Part shown: positions 43,902 to 52,280 of the stretch, piece after piece
Layout of the letters: each line of letters begins with the position of its first letter
How positions within the stretch are numbered: position 1 is the first letter of the stretch
Assembly: GCF_003855095.1 (NCBI RefSeq)
Contig: NZ_CP033972.1
Coordinates: forward strand, 2,294,001 to 2,358,000
DNA from: Gordonia insulae
GTDB taxonomy: Bacteria > Actinomycetota > Actinomycetes > Mycobacteriales > Mycobacteriaceae
Length of the DNA: 64,000 bases
Direction: 5' to 3'
The notes under the pieces: generated by a model
Told to the model about the DNA's origin: nothing
The model's input: only the letters and a program-made list of their open reading frames with translations
Databases searched by the model: none
Position numbers and translations under genes: made by a program

Positions 43902-45065
43902 TCAGACTCCTGCGGTAGCGCTTTCCAGCGCAGCCGCGCCGTCCGCGTCGGCCGCCGGGTACCGGAGGATGCCACGGACGTTCTTGCCGGCACGCATGTC
44001 GTCGTACCCGTCGTTGACACCCTCGAGCGGGTAGCTACGGGTGACCATCGCATCGAGGTCGACGAATCCACCGCTCCACAGCTCCAAGATCTTGGGGATG
44101 TCGGCGCGCGGGTTGGCCGAACCGTACAGGCTGCCCACGATCTGCTTTTCCTGCAGGGTCAGGTCCATCAGGTTCACCGACACCTCGCGTTCGAGCATCG
44201 GATGAATGTTGGTGACAACGAGACGTCCGCGTTTGGCAGTCATCGCCAAAGCCTTTGCGATCAAACGACCTTCGCCCACACCCATGGCGCAGATGAACTT
44301 GTCGGCGCCCCGGTGCCAGGTGGCCTCGGCAACCACCGCGGGTGCTTCGTCCCACGATTTCGCCACGTGAGTGGCGCCCATGGACAGGGCGATCTCTTGC
44401 TTGTGCTCCGACGGATCGATCACCGTGATCGTGCGGGCGCCCGACAGCTTCGCGCCCTGGACCGCCGCGGCGCCGATGCCGCCGACGCCCGCGACGACCA
44501 CGTTCTCCCCGGGCTGAACGTCGGCGGTGTACACCGACGAACCCCACCCGGTGATGAACCCGCAACCGAGTAGACACGCACGATCAAGGGGATGGTGCGG
44601 TTCGATCTTGATGCAACTCGCCTCGTTGACCACGGTGTGGTGAGCGAAGGAGCCCACCCCACAGGCGAGCGCGAGGTCTTCTCCTGCAATGTGGTGGCGT
44701 GCCGTGTCGTCCTGGATCTGGTTGCCACTGTATATTTTTGCCCCCAGGTCACACAGGCTCTGATGGCCGTTGGAACAAGAGGGGCATCGCCCACACGACG
44801 GAATGAATCCGAAGACAACGTGATCACCGGGCTGGAGCCACGACACATGAGAGCCGACCTGCTTCACCACACCCGCGCCCTCGTGCCCGCCGATGCAGGG
44901 CAGCCTGAAAGGCATGTCGCCGGTAACGATGTGCTCGTCGGAATGACACATGCCCGAGGCATGCAGTTCGACCAGAACCTCTTGTTCTTTCGGCGCATCG
45001 AGTTCGATTGTCTCGATCTGCCATGCAGCATTGCGCTCCCACAGGACCGCCGCCTTGGTCTCCAT
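43902..45065 (-). CDS. NDMA-dependent (mycofactocin-associated) zinc alcohol dehydrogenase
   Basis: A 387-residue class III-like alcohol dehydrogenase starting at ATG 45065. ATG 45071 is too close to the AAGGA ribosome site. Catalytic zinc ligands are Cys40, His61 and Cys168 (LLGCGFITGWG); structural zinc ligands are Cys91, Cys94, Cys97 and Cys105. The start METKAAVLWERN and GVGGIGAAAVQGAK match the NDMA-dependent family whose tightly bound NADH is re-oxidised via mycofactocin. It is followed upstream by an aldehyde dehydrogenase, giving alcohol-to-acid oxidation. Confidence 0.88.
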   Translation of the reverse strand: METKAAVLWERNAAWQIETIELDAPKEQEVLVELHASGMCHSDEHIVTGDMPFRLPCIGGHEGAGVVKQVGSHVSWLQPGDHVVFGFIPSCGRCPSCSNGHQSLCDLGAKIYSGNQIQDDTARHHIAGEDLALACGVGSFAHHTVVNEASCIKIEPHHPLDRACLLGCGFITGWGSSVYTADVQPGENVVVAGVGGIGAAAVQGAKLSGARTITVIDPSEHKQEIALSMGATHVAKSWDEAPAVVAEATWHRGADKFICAMGVGEGRLIAKALAMTAKRGRLVVTNIHPMLEREVSVNLMDLTLQEKQIVGSLYGSANPRADIPKILELWSGGFVDLDAMVTRSYPLEGVNDGYDDMRAGKNVRGILRYPAADADGAAALESATAGV

Positions 45066-45088
45066 AATCATCGTCCTTCCACACTGGT

Positions 45089-45105
45089 TCTGACGAGACG
45101 TCAGA
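45089..45105. promoter_or_regulatory. Perfect palindrome TCTGACG-AGA-CGTCAGA before the alcohol dehydrogenase
   Basis: A perfect 7+3+7 palindrome sits between the aldehyde dehydrogenase stop and the alcohol dehydrogenase start. It has the TCTGAC/GTCAGA arms of the window motif but is one base shorter in the centre. It may be an additional site for the same regulator, or a weak hairpin. Confidence 0.5.
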
Positions 45106-46537
45106 GAATGATCGATTGCGACTCGAGATACGTCGCGATGCCTTCTGGCCCGCCCTCACGGCCGATCCCAGACTTCTTGAAGCCACCGAATGGACTCCCG
45201 AAGTCCAGGGGTGCAGGCGAATTCACCGATACTGAACCGGTCTGCATACGAGTGGCGACATCGGCCGCCCGGACGGGATCAGCCGACCAGACCGCCCCCG
45301 CCAGGCCGTACTCGGAATCGTTGGCCACAGCAACCGCTTCGTCGTCCCCGTCATAAGCGATGACGACGGCAACCGGGCCGAACAGCTCGTCACGGGCGAT
45401 CGCCATGTCGTTGTCCACATCGGCGAGCACTGTTGGATTCACGTATGCCCCACCGTCGAGCCCGTCGGGCCGCGTGCCTCCTGCGACCACACGGGCGCCC
45501 GCCTCGATCGCGCCGGACACCGCCGCCTCGATCCGGTCTCGGGCCGCCTTATTGATGACGGGACCGACCTCGGTCTCCCGCTCGGTCGGATCTCCGACAC
45601 GCATCGCCGCCACGGCCGCGGCAAATGGTTCAAGGATTTCGTCGTAGCGACTGCGCGGCAGAAGAATACGCGTCTGCGCTGCGCAGATCTGTCCGTTGTT
45701 CGCCATGACGCCGGTGACCAAACCCTTGATGAGTTTGGCATCGACGACAACGTCGTCGAGAACAATGGCGGCCGATTTTCCGCCGAGCTCGAGCGTCACA
45801 CGGCGGATGTCTCGTGCACACGCCGCTCCGATCCGCTTTCCGGCGCCGGTGGATCCGGTGAAGCTGACCTTGTCGACACCAGGATGCTCGACCAAGGCCT
45901 CTCCGGTGGCGATGCCACCGGAGACGATGTTGACCACACCCGCCGGGATACCGGCTTCCTCGATGCACTCACTGAGCATCGACAGACCCAGCGGCGCCTC
46001 GGGGGATGGTTTGAGGACGATCGCACACCCCGCCGCCAGCGCCGGCGCCATCTTCAGTGCCGCGGTGAACAGCGGAGCGTTCCATGGCACGATCGCTGCG
46101 ACAACGCCCACCGGAACACGTCGCACCAGCACCTCCCCACCGATCAGCGATGGACGCTTGGCCTCGAACTCGTAATCCGGCGCAATTGCGGCGCACGAAC
46201 GGTATACACCGAGGGCAGTGGCCAACTGCCCGAACGGTGTCCACTTGCGCGGCGAGCCGACCTCGGCGGAGATGAGGTCGGCGAAGACCTCGGTCCTGGA
46301 TTCGATTGCGTCGGCCAACGCGGAGATCGCCGCCGCACGCTCCGCCGGACTCCAATTCCGCCACGGCCCGTGATCAAGAGCCGCCCGAGCGGAGTCGACG
46401 GCGACACCGACGTCGGCCGTGCTCGCCTCACTGACGCGACCGAGCACCACGCCGGAGGCCGGCGAACGGACCTCGATGCGTGGCCCCGACGTCGGGCTCC
46501 ATTTGCCGGCGACATACATGCCTTCGTATTCGTACAC
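45101..46537 (-). CDS. Aldehyde dehydrogenase
   Basis: A 478-residue enzyme. I place the start at GTG 46537 (VYEYEGMYVAGKW) behind GAAAGG; the homologous start MYVAGKW at 46519 is possible. Motifs are VPWNAPLFTAA, FTGSTGAGK, general base Glu250 in TLELGGKSA and Cys285 in NNGQICAAQ. It should oxidise the aldehyde made by the neighbouring alcohol dehydrogenase. Confidence 0.88.
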   Translation of the reverse strand: MYEYEGMYVAGKWSPTSGPRIEVRSPASGVVLGRVSEASTADVGVAVDSARAALDHGPWRNWSPAERAAAISALADAIESRTEVFADLISAEVGSPRKWTPFGQLATALGVYRSCAAIAPDYEFEAKRPSLIGGEVLVRRVPVGVVAAIVPWNAPLFTAALKMAPALAAGCAIVLKPSPEAPLGLSMLSECIEEAGIPAGVVNIVSGGIATGEALVEHPGVDKVSFTGSTGAGKRIGAACARDIRRVTLELGGKSAAIVLDDVVVDAKLIKGLVTGVMANNGQICAAQTRILLPRSRYDEILEPFAAAVAAMRVGDPTERETEVGPVINKAARDRIEAAVSGAIEAGARVVAGGTRPDGLDGGAYVNPTVLADVDNDMAIARDELFGPVAVVIAYDGDDEAVAVANDSEYGLAGAVWSADPVRAADVATRMQTGSVSVNSPAPLDFGSPFGGFKKSGIGREGGPEGIATYLESQSIIL

Positions 46538-46607
46538 GGGCAACCTTTCATCCTTCTCCGCGAGCGTCGAAGCCAAGGTGCAGCGGCCGCCCATCGAAAT
46601 CGACTCA

Positions 46608-46636
46608 ATTCTGGCAGTAATGTCACTCTAGGGCAA
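46608..46636 (-). promoter_or_regulatory. Aldehyde dehydrogenase promoter with internal operator
   Basis: On the minus strand TTGCCC (46636-46631), a 17-bp spacer and CAGAAT (46613-46608) form the same promoter layout as before the P450 gene. TGGCA-GTAA-TGTCA (46612-46625) lies between the boxes. Confidence 0.65.
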
Positions 46637-46653
46637 GGTGCCGCCCCAGCGGT

Positions 46654-47736
46654 TCAGCCGAAGAGTGGGCCGAGCTGATCGGGCGTGCTGCCGTGGAGGA
46701 CCAGTTCGTCGGCACCCGCGTCGCGGTAGCTCTCGAATGTCTTCCAGCAGTCGGCCGCCGACCCCACCGCCGCCGCCGAGCGAATCCATTCGACCGGCAG
46801 CGAGGATGCGACATCGGTGAGTTGTTCGCGGGTCCGAACCGAATCCGCTGCTCCGCGAAGGCCGACCAGATGGGGATGTGCACGCAGCGCGTCGAGGTCC
46901 TCGATCGACCACCCGTTGACCTTTGCGAGCTGTTCGCCGAACTTGGGGATCTGGTAATAGGTCACCGCACGCGCACCCACCACGGCCATCTCCTCGGCGG
47001 GGTCGAGGCCCGATGCGACCACGACCGTCGCATAGATGCGCACACTGCCGGCCTTTCGACCAGCTTCTTTCTCGGCTTCGCGGACCGCGGTCACCGATCG
47101 TGCCACCGCCTCGGGCGTCAGAAACGGGTGCAGCAACACGCCATCGAAATGTCGCCCGGCGATGCCGAGACCCTTGGGCCCGATTGCCGCGAAGACGAGG
47201 GGCGGAACAGGCTGATCGGGAAGGTCGGTGAGACGCAGGGATGGGTAATTGCCCGCGGGTCCATCGTATTTGACCTTCTCGCCCCGGCAGAGGCGGCGAA
47301 AGAGCTCAGCCGAGTCGATGATTGATGCGTTGGTGGAAGTCGGTAGCCCCACCGCCTTCCACATCGCGTCGACAGAGCGCCCGATCCCGATCACGATGCG
47401 ACCGTTGGACATGGCCTGGGCGGTCATCGCCATCGACGCGAGCATCGCGGGATGTCGGGACTGGAAGTGCGTGATTCCGGAGGCGATCCTGATCGAGTCG
47501 GTGACCTGGCCGATGGCCCCGGCCAGGACCCCGAAATCCTTCGTGCCCCATCGCTCACTGAGCCACAGTGTGCTCAGCCCGAGCCGCTCCGCTTCCATCG
47601 CCTGGCCGATGGCCGGACGCGGATCAGGCACCCGTCCGGGAAGCGTGTACGCACCCAGGGCGGGAGAGGCCGGTTGCCCGGCCTTGCCGACCGGAGGCGG
47701 CACTTTTTCGGCATTGGTGGATTTTCCGTCGGTCAT
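46654..47736 (-). CDS. LLM-class (F420-dependent type) oxidoreductase
   Basis: A 360-residue luciferase-like protein with an N-terminal tail of about 25 residues rich in Pro. Family segments are LGLSTLWLSERWG, MSNGRIVIGIGRS and PPLVFAAIGPKGLGIAG. It resembles the putative F420-dependent dehydrogenases common in mycobacteria. It stands alone with its own divergent promoter towards the kinase gene at 47828. The substrate is unknown. Confidence 0.8.
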   Translation of the reverse strand: MTDGKSTNAEKVPPPVGKAGQPASPALGAYTLPGRVPDPRPAIGQAMEAERLGLSTLWLSERWGTKDFGVLAGAIGQVTDSIRIASGITHFQSRHPAMLASMAMTAQAMSNGRIVIGIGRSVDAMWKAVGLPTSTNASIIDSAELFRRLCRGEKVKYDGPAGNYPSLRLTDLPDQPVPPLVFAAIGPKGLGIAGRHFDGVLLHPFLTPEAVARSVTAVREAEKEAGRKAGSVRIYATVVVASGLDPAEEMAVVGARAVTYYQIPKFGEQLAKVNGWSIEDLDALRAHPHLVGLRGAADSVRTREQLTDVASSLPVEWIRSAAAVGSAADCWKTFESYRDAGADELVLHGSTPDQLGPLFG

Positions 47737-47746
47737 ACCCCTATTC

Positions 47747-47761
47747 TGACAGTGTTGGTCA
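47747..47761. promoter_or_regulatory. Imperfect operator between LLM and kinase genes
   Basis: TTCTGACA-GTGT-TGGTCACT carries the motif with one extra base in the right half. CAGAAT on the minus strand (47748-47743) could be the -10 of the LLM gene, as at the other two CAGAAT promoters. Confidence 0.5.
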
Positions 47762-47827
47762 CTTTAGGAAAGGGTCTTCGCCGCCGGGTTCTTCGGACGG
47801 CGAACCGGGCCCGGGGAAGGCAATCGC

Positions 47828-48931
47828 ATGGTGTACACACCGACCCGCGGCGAACTCGGGGGCGGAGCCCGCGAGGTCCTCGACTCATGGCTACCCGAGC
47901 GCATCGCACCCGACGGCACCGACTTCGAGATCTCGGACTTCTCGGCTCCCGACGCCGGCTACTCGGGCAAGACCGTGTTCTTCGCCGCACGTTGGACAGA
48001 CACGACGGGAACCCGGCAGCACACGGATCTGGTATTGCGCATGCAGGCGTCGGACCATCAGCTGTTCACCACCCCCGACGCGCCGAGACAGGCCGAGATC
48101 ATGCAGCGACTCGGCCGTACCGCCGGGATCGCTGTTCCGGAGATCGTGTGGATCGAACACGACGAATCGGTCCTGGGCGCCCCGTTCTACTTGATGCGTC
48201 GCGTCGCGGGCCGCACCCCGTCCGACGTCCCGAGCTGGCACAAACGCGGGTGGACCGCAGAGCTGTCCGAGTCAGATCGAGAACTTCTGTGCGATAACGC
48301 CATACGATCCCTTGTTGCAGTCCACCAAGTCCAGGACCCGGATGTGCTCGACTACCTGTGCGCTGATCCCGCCACCGGTGACACCGCACTGGCGCGCTAC
48401 CTCGACAACCTCCGTGGATGGTACGAGTGGGCACGTGCCGACCTGGTGGTCGGCTCGCAGATCCTCGCACGCGCATTCGACGTCATCATGACCCTGGCCC
48501 CTGACACCAACCGCGAGGGGGTGGTCTGGGGGGACGCGCGGGTGGGAAACATGTCCTTCGCCGACGACATGTCGGTCGCCGCACTCTTCGACTGGGAGAC
48601 TGCCACCACTGGTCCTCCGGAAATCGACCTGGGGTGGTGGTTGATGTTCGAAGAGTTCCTTTGCGAGGCATTGGGTTTCACCCGAATGCCGGGAGTCCCG
48701 GACAGTGACGAGACCGTCCGCCGCTATCTCGAGTTCGGCGGACGGATCGACGGTGACATCACCTACTACCAACTGGTGGCGGCGTTTGTGTTGTCGCTCA
48801 TCAATAATCGACTGGCCGTTCTCCTCGCCCGGGATGGCCTCGCCGTCGACATCGCACACAGCTACCCCACCACCGTCGTCGCACTCGTCGATAGATACCT
48901 CACCGAACTGAGCACCGGAGGAACCAGATGA
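47828..48931 (+). CDS. APH-fold kinase-like protein
   Basis: A 367-residue phosphotransferase-fold protein. The catalytic loop is WGDARVGN (Trp234 instead of His, Asp236, Asn241) and the metal motif LFDWETATTGPP has Asp255. FSAPDAGYSGKTVFFAARW is the N-terminal lobe. Together with the MaoC pair that overlaps it by 4 nt, it probably acts on an acyl-CoA or hydroxy acid rather than an antibiotic. It is not close to the kinase at 26369. Confidence 0.8.
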   Translation: MVYTPTRGELGGGAREVLDSWLPERIAPDGTDFEISDFSAPDAGYSGKTVFFAARWTDTTGTRQHTDLVLRMQASDHQLFTTPDAPRQAEIMQRLGRTAGIAVPEIVWIEHDESVLGAPFYLMRRVAGRTPSDVPSWHKRGWTAELSESDRELLCDNAIRSLVAVHQVQDPDVLDYLCADPATGDTALARYLDNLRGWYEWARADLVVGSQILARAFDVIMTLAPDTNREGVVWGDARVGNMSFADDMSVAALFDWETATTGPPEIDLGWWLMFEEFLCEALGFTRMPGVPDSDETVRRYLEFGGRIDGDITYYQLVAAFVLSLINNRLAVLLARDGLAVDIAHSYPTTVVALVDRYLTELSTGGTR

Positions 48932-49380
48932 GCAGTACCACAGATCCAGACGCATCCCCGGTCGGCACCACCGGCCTGCCCTGGGAAATGGTGATCGAAC
49001 AGGGCAAGATCAGGGAGTTCGCCGCGGCAATGCAGTCGGACAATCCCGCATACCAGGGTGCGGAGGCCATCATCCCACCCACCTTCTTGGTGAATGCCGC
49101 ACAGTGGGCGCCGGCCGGAGTGCGGGTCAATGTCGGTTTCGAGCGAAAGCGACTGCTACACGGCGAGCAGGAGTACGTGTTCAGCGGCCCTCCCCCGAAG
49201 GTCGGCGACGTCCTCGTTGCCCAAGAGCGCATCGTGGACAGATACGAAAAGCCCGGCAAACGCGGCGGGCAGATGAGATTTGCGGTGGTCGTCACGGACT
49301 ACCGCCACCGCAATGGCGATCTCGTCGCCCAGGCCAAGGCAACCTTCATCGAACGCGCGGCGAAAGAGGCATCGAAATGA
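48928..49380 (+). CDS. MaoC-like hydratase subunit (N-terminal FAS1-type hotdog)
   Basis: A 150-residue hotdog protein without the catalytic Asp-His motif. It has NPAYQGAEAIIPPTFLVN, which is typical of the non-catalytic half of heterodimeric hydratases such as HadA-HadB or ChsH1-ChsH2. It overlaps the kinase and the next MaoC gene by 4 nt each, so a 1:1 complex is likely. Confidence 0.82.
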   Translation: MSSTTDPDASPVGTTGLPWEMVIEQGKIREFAAAMQSDNPAYQGAEAIIPPTFLVNAAQWAPAGVRVNVGFERKRLLHGEQEYVFSGPPPKVGDVLVAQERIVDRYEKPGKRGGQMRFAVVVTDYRHRNGDLVAQAKATFIERAAKEASK

Positions 49381-49808
49381 CGAGCACCCAAACCGTGTTC
49401 GCGGTCGGCGATACCGCCCCTCCCCGCGATTTCGGACCATTGACCCGCCAGATGTTTGTCCGATACTCCGGGGCCTCGGGTGACCTCAACCCGATGCATT
49501 ACGACGATGAGATGGCGCGCAGCGCGGGAAACCCGTCGGTGTTCTCCCAAGGAATGCATCAGTCGGCGCTCCTCGCGACATTCGCAACAGACTGGCTCGG
49601 CGCAGCGAATGTGCGACGATTCGGAGTGAGATTTCGAGAGCAGGTCTGGCCCGGAGACATCTTGACCTGCACCGGAACCATCACGGCGATCACTGATGGC
49701 GCCGATGGGGAGACCGTGGCCACAGTGGAGTTGATCTGTAGTCGGCAGACCGGTGCCATCGCGATCGCAGGATCAGCGGATTTCGTCATCACGCGGGCGC
49801 AGGCATGA
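49377..49808 (+). CDS. MaoC-like (R)-enoyl-CoA hydratase catalytic subunit
   Basis: A 143-residue hotdog protein with the hydratase-2 motif YSGASGDLNPMHYDD, catalytic Asp36 and His41. With the preceding protein it should hydrate an enoyl-CoA, perhaps one with a bulky ring as in steroid pathways. ATG 49377 overlaps the previous stop. Confidence 0.87.
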   Translation: MTSTQTVFAVGDTAPPRDFGPLTRQMFVRYSGASGDLNPMHYDDEMARSAGNPSVFSQGMHQSALLATFATDWLGAANVRRFGVRFREQVWPGDILTCTGTITAITDGADGETVATVELICSRQTGAIAIAGSADFVITRAQA

Positions 49809-49862
49809 CAACCCGACGACAGCCACGCCGGGCCGGGAGTCGTCCATGCCTACAACAACAGT

Positions 49863-49881
49863 TAGACTGACCGCAGTGTCA
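49863..49881 (+). promoter_or_regulatory. Promoter and operator at the start of the tandem-TetR gene
   Basis: TAGACT (49863-49868) fits a TANNNT -10 box seven bases before GTG 49876. TGACC-GCAG-TGTCA (49868-49881) overlaps both the -10 end and the start codon. This is the expected layout for a leaderless, self-repressed regulator gene. Confidence 0.55.
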
Positions 49882-51210
49882 GAAACAACGCCGATCACGC
49901 GCCGAGCCAGTTACGGCCCGTCCAGCCCAGAAGTGGGCAGCCGGGGCGCCAACACGCGTACCAAAATCGTTGACGTCTCGCTGGACCTGTTCGGGCGCGT
50001 CGGGTTCTTCAACACCTCGGTCGATGCGATCGCCAAGGAAGCCGACATCTCCAGGGCGACGCTCTACCAATACTTTCCCGGCAAGGACGAGATCTTCCTG
50101 GAACTGCTCGATGTCTGTGGACGGGCACTGTTCCGCGTGGCGCGGCGCATCGGACCGCTGGGTCCCACCAAAGTTGGATTCGACAATCTCAATTGGTGGC
50201 TGGGCGAGTGGAGTTGGGTCTTCGACCGCTATTCCACGATGTTCGTGCAGTGGACCAGCGTCGCGATGGCCGACACCTCTGTGCGACCGCAGATCGATTC
50301 GTTCATGTCCGGTTACACACGGATGGTCACCGCCCGGCTCGAGCAGTCGGAGCTACACGGCATCGAACCGCGGGTGGCCGCGATGGCGATGATCGCCATC
50401 GTGCACCGCATGAACCTGTTCCTCGCCACCGACCGAACCTACGGTCGCGACACCCAGGCCGTCGTCGACTCGTTGTCGGTCTACCTCCAATTGCTCCTGT
50501 TCCCCGACACGCCGTCGTCCGTGCTGAACAGCATTCCGTTGGAGACGCCGCCCGAGAACCCGGTGATCAACGTACCTCCGCTACCGTCGATCGCTGGTCT
50601 GTCGATGGACGACAGGACCGCGAATCTCAGCAAGCGCGCGGTCAACACAGTCCGAACGCTGGTGGACGCGGGCGCCAAACAGTTCCAGCTCAAGGGCTAC
50701 CACCGGACCAGCGTCGACGACATCGTCGAAGAGGCGGGACTGGCCCGCGGCACCTTTTACAAATACTTCAGTGAGAAGCAGGATCTGCTGGTCACCGTCA
50801 GCATCGAGGGCATCCGGCACGCCCTCGAACACGCCGAGCGTTTGAGCAAGATCGATCTCACGGATCCCGACACCACCGAACTGCGCGCCTGGATCAGCAG
50901 CTTCACGGGCTTCATGACGCGATTCTCGGGCTCCATCGGCGCATGGACCGAAAAGACCACGGACAACGACATCGTGACCCAATTGGGCATCTGCGGACAG
51001 GCGGCCATGGATTCGGCGATGGTGGCCGATCTGGTCACCCGCAAACGTGACTACCATTTCGACCCGGTCATCGCCGCAATCATCTTCCGGTCGTTGGTGA
51101 CCCGGGTTCCGCAAGCCGCACAGGAACTCTCACCACCATTGTCGGAAGACGAGATCGCCGACCTCGTGATCGACTGCGTCGGGCGAGGCTTCTTCAGCCA
51201 TCTGACCTGA
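49876..51210 (+). CDS. Tandem TetR regulator (two TetR units in one chain)
   Basis: A 444-residue protein with two complete TetR-type N-terminal domains, each followed by a helical domain. HTH 1 is at about 48-67 (SVDAIAKEADISRATLYQYF) and HTH 2 at about 278-297 (SVDDIVEEAGLARGTFYKYF). GTG 49876 fits a leaderless start; ATG 49846 behind GGGAG is the alternative and adds 10 residues. The window operator overlaps its start, so it is the best candidate for the common regulator. One chain can act as a pseudo-dimer and bind asymmetric sites. Confidence 0.85.
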   Translation: MSETTPITRRASYGPSSPEVGSRGANTRTKIVDVSLDLFGRVGFFNTSVDAIAKEADISRATLYQYFPGKDEIFLELLDVCGRALFRVARRIGPLGPTKVGFDNLNWWLGEWSWVFDRYSTMFVQWTSVAMADTSVRPQIDSFMSGYTRMVTARLEQSELHGIEPRVAAMAMIAIVHRMNLFLATDRTYGRDTQAVVDSLSVYLQLLLFPDTPSSVLNSIPLETPPENPVINVPPLPSIAGLSMDDRTANLSKRAVNTVRTLVDAGAKQFQLKGYHRTSVDDIVEEAGLARGTFYKYFSEKQDLLVTVSIEGIRHALEHAERLSKIDLTDPDTTELRAWISSFTGFMTRFSGSIGAWTEKTTDNDIVTQLGICGQAAMDSAMVADLVTRKRDYHFDPVIAAIIFRSLVTRVPQAAQELSPPLSEDEIADLVIDCVGRGFFSHLT

Positions 51211-51311
51211 TTTCACTGATCGATCTGACCTGTGCTTCAACGAGTTAGTTTCCATACCTAAAGCGCTGCTGTGTATCTGGACTCAGACCACCTTCGGAGG
51301 TGGATTTTTTC

Positions 51312-51325
51312 TGACAACTGTGTCA
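51312..51325 (+). promoter_or_regulatory. Operator TGACA-ACTG-TGTCA
   Basis: A complete motif copy with TTC before and TC after it lies 67 bp before the SDR start. The gap 51211-51392 contains nothing else I can identify. Confidence 0.6.
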
Positions 51326-51392
51326 TCTTTGATGGAGTTCTGTTCGCCCGGCGGTACCCCGATAGGTGCCGCGGCAGGAGAGGAAACTCCAC

Positions 51393-52163
51393 ATGGATAT
51401 CACCCGCGCATCAGCGCTCGTCACCGGTGGCGCCGGAGGTCTCGGCGAGGCCACCGTTCGTACGCTGGCCGCCGCCGGCACCTCGGTGGTCATCGCCGAC
51501 CTCAACGACGAGAAGGGCAAAGCCCTCGAAGTCGAACTCGGCGACCACGTCCGCTATGTCAGTACCGATGTGCTCGACGAGAGCAGCGTAAACGCGGCTC
51601 TCGCCGTAGCCAATGAGCTTGCCCCCCTTCGGATCGTCGTCAATGCCCACGGCGGCTCCGCGGGCGCGTCCCGCGTTGTCGGCCGTGACGGGGAGCCGGC
51701 GTCCTTCGAGCAATTCCAGTGGTACATCAACCTTTTCCTCAACGGGACCTTCAATGTGCTGCGTCTCGGCGCGGCGGCGATGGCGAAGAACGAGCCCGAC
51801 GAAGCCGGCAATCGAGGTGTCATCGTCAACACCGCCAGCATCGCCGCATTCGAGGGCCAGATCGGCCAAACGGCGTACTCCGCCGCCAAGGGCGGTGTTG
51901 TGGGACTGACCTTGCCTGCCGCACGCGACCTGACGAAACAGGGCATCCGTGTGATGGCGATCGCGCCGGGTACCTTCTTCACCCCCGCATTCAAGATGGA
52001 GCGAGAAGAGGCCGAAAAGCACTGGGGATCAGGCGTCCCCTACCCGAACCGGATGGGTAGCCCCGCAGAGTACGCGGCGTTGGTCGAGCACATCGCCGAG
52101 AACGACTACCTCAACGGCGAGGTCATCCGTATCGACGGAGCCTTGCGTTTCGGACCGAAGTAG
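51393..52163 (+). CDS. SDR, 3-hydroxyacyl-CoA dehydrogenase type II (HSD10-like)
   Basis: A 256-residue SDR starting at ATG 51393 behind [24 protein letters not shown] and YSAAK are visible; the pattern up to TPAF and the ending [16 protein letters not shown] are typical of HSD10-type enzymes that oxidise 3-hydroxy-2-methylacyl-CoAs. This would suit an alpha-methyl substrate, in line with the racemase at 57810. Confidence 0.85.
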   Translation: MDITRASALVTGGAGGLGEATVRTLAAAGTSVVIADLNDEKGKALEVELGDHVRYVSTDVLDESSVNAALAVANELAPLRIVVNAHGGSAGASRVVGRDGEPASFEQFQWYINLFLNGTFNVLRLGAAAMAKNEPDEAGNRGVIVNTASIAAFEGQIGQTAYSAAKGGVVGLTLPAARDLTKQGIRVMAIAPGTFFTPAFKMEREEAEKHWGSGVPYPNRMGSPAEYAALVEHIAENDYLNGEVIRIDGALRFGPK

Positions 52164-52186
52164 TCCGGGCAGAAGAGCATTCACGT

Positions 52187-52226
52187 CGAGCGGGTCGAAA
52201 CATCAACCGATCTTTCGACCCGCTCG
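52187..52226. terminator. Bidirectional terminator hairpin
   Basis: CGAGCGGGTCGAAA (52187-52200) and TTTCGACCCGCTCG (52213-52226) are perfect 14-bp arms with a 12-nt loop between convergent genes. Confidence 0.75.
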
Positions 52227-52280
52227 CCGTTGATTCAGGACTCGCCGTCCGCGTCGGGCACGATCTACCCGATCAACGGG

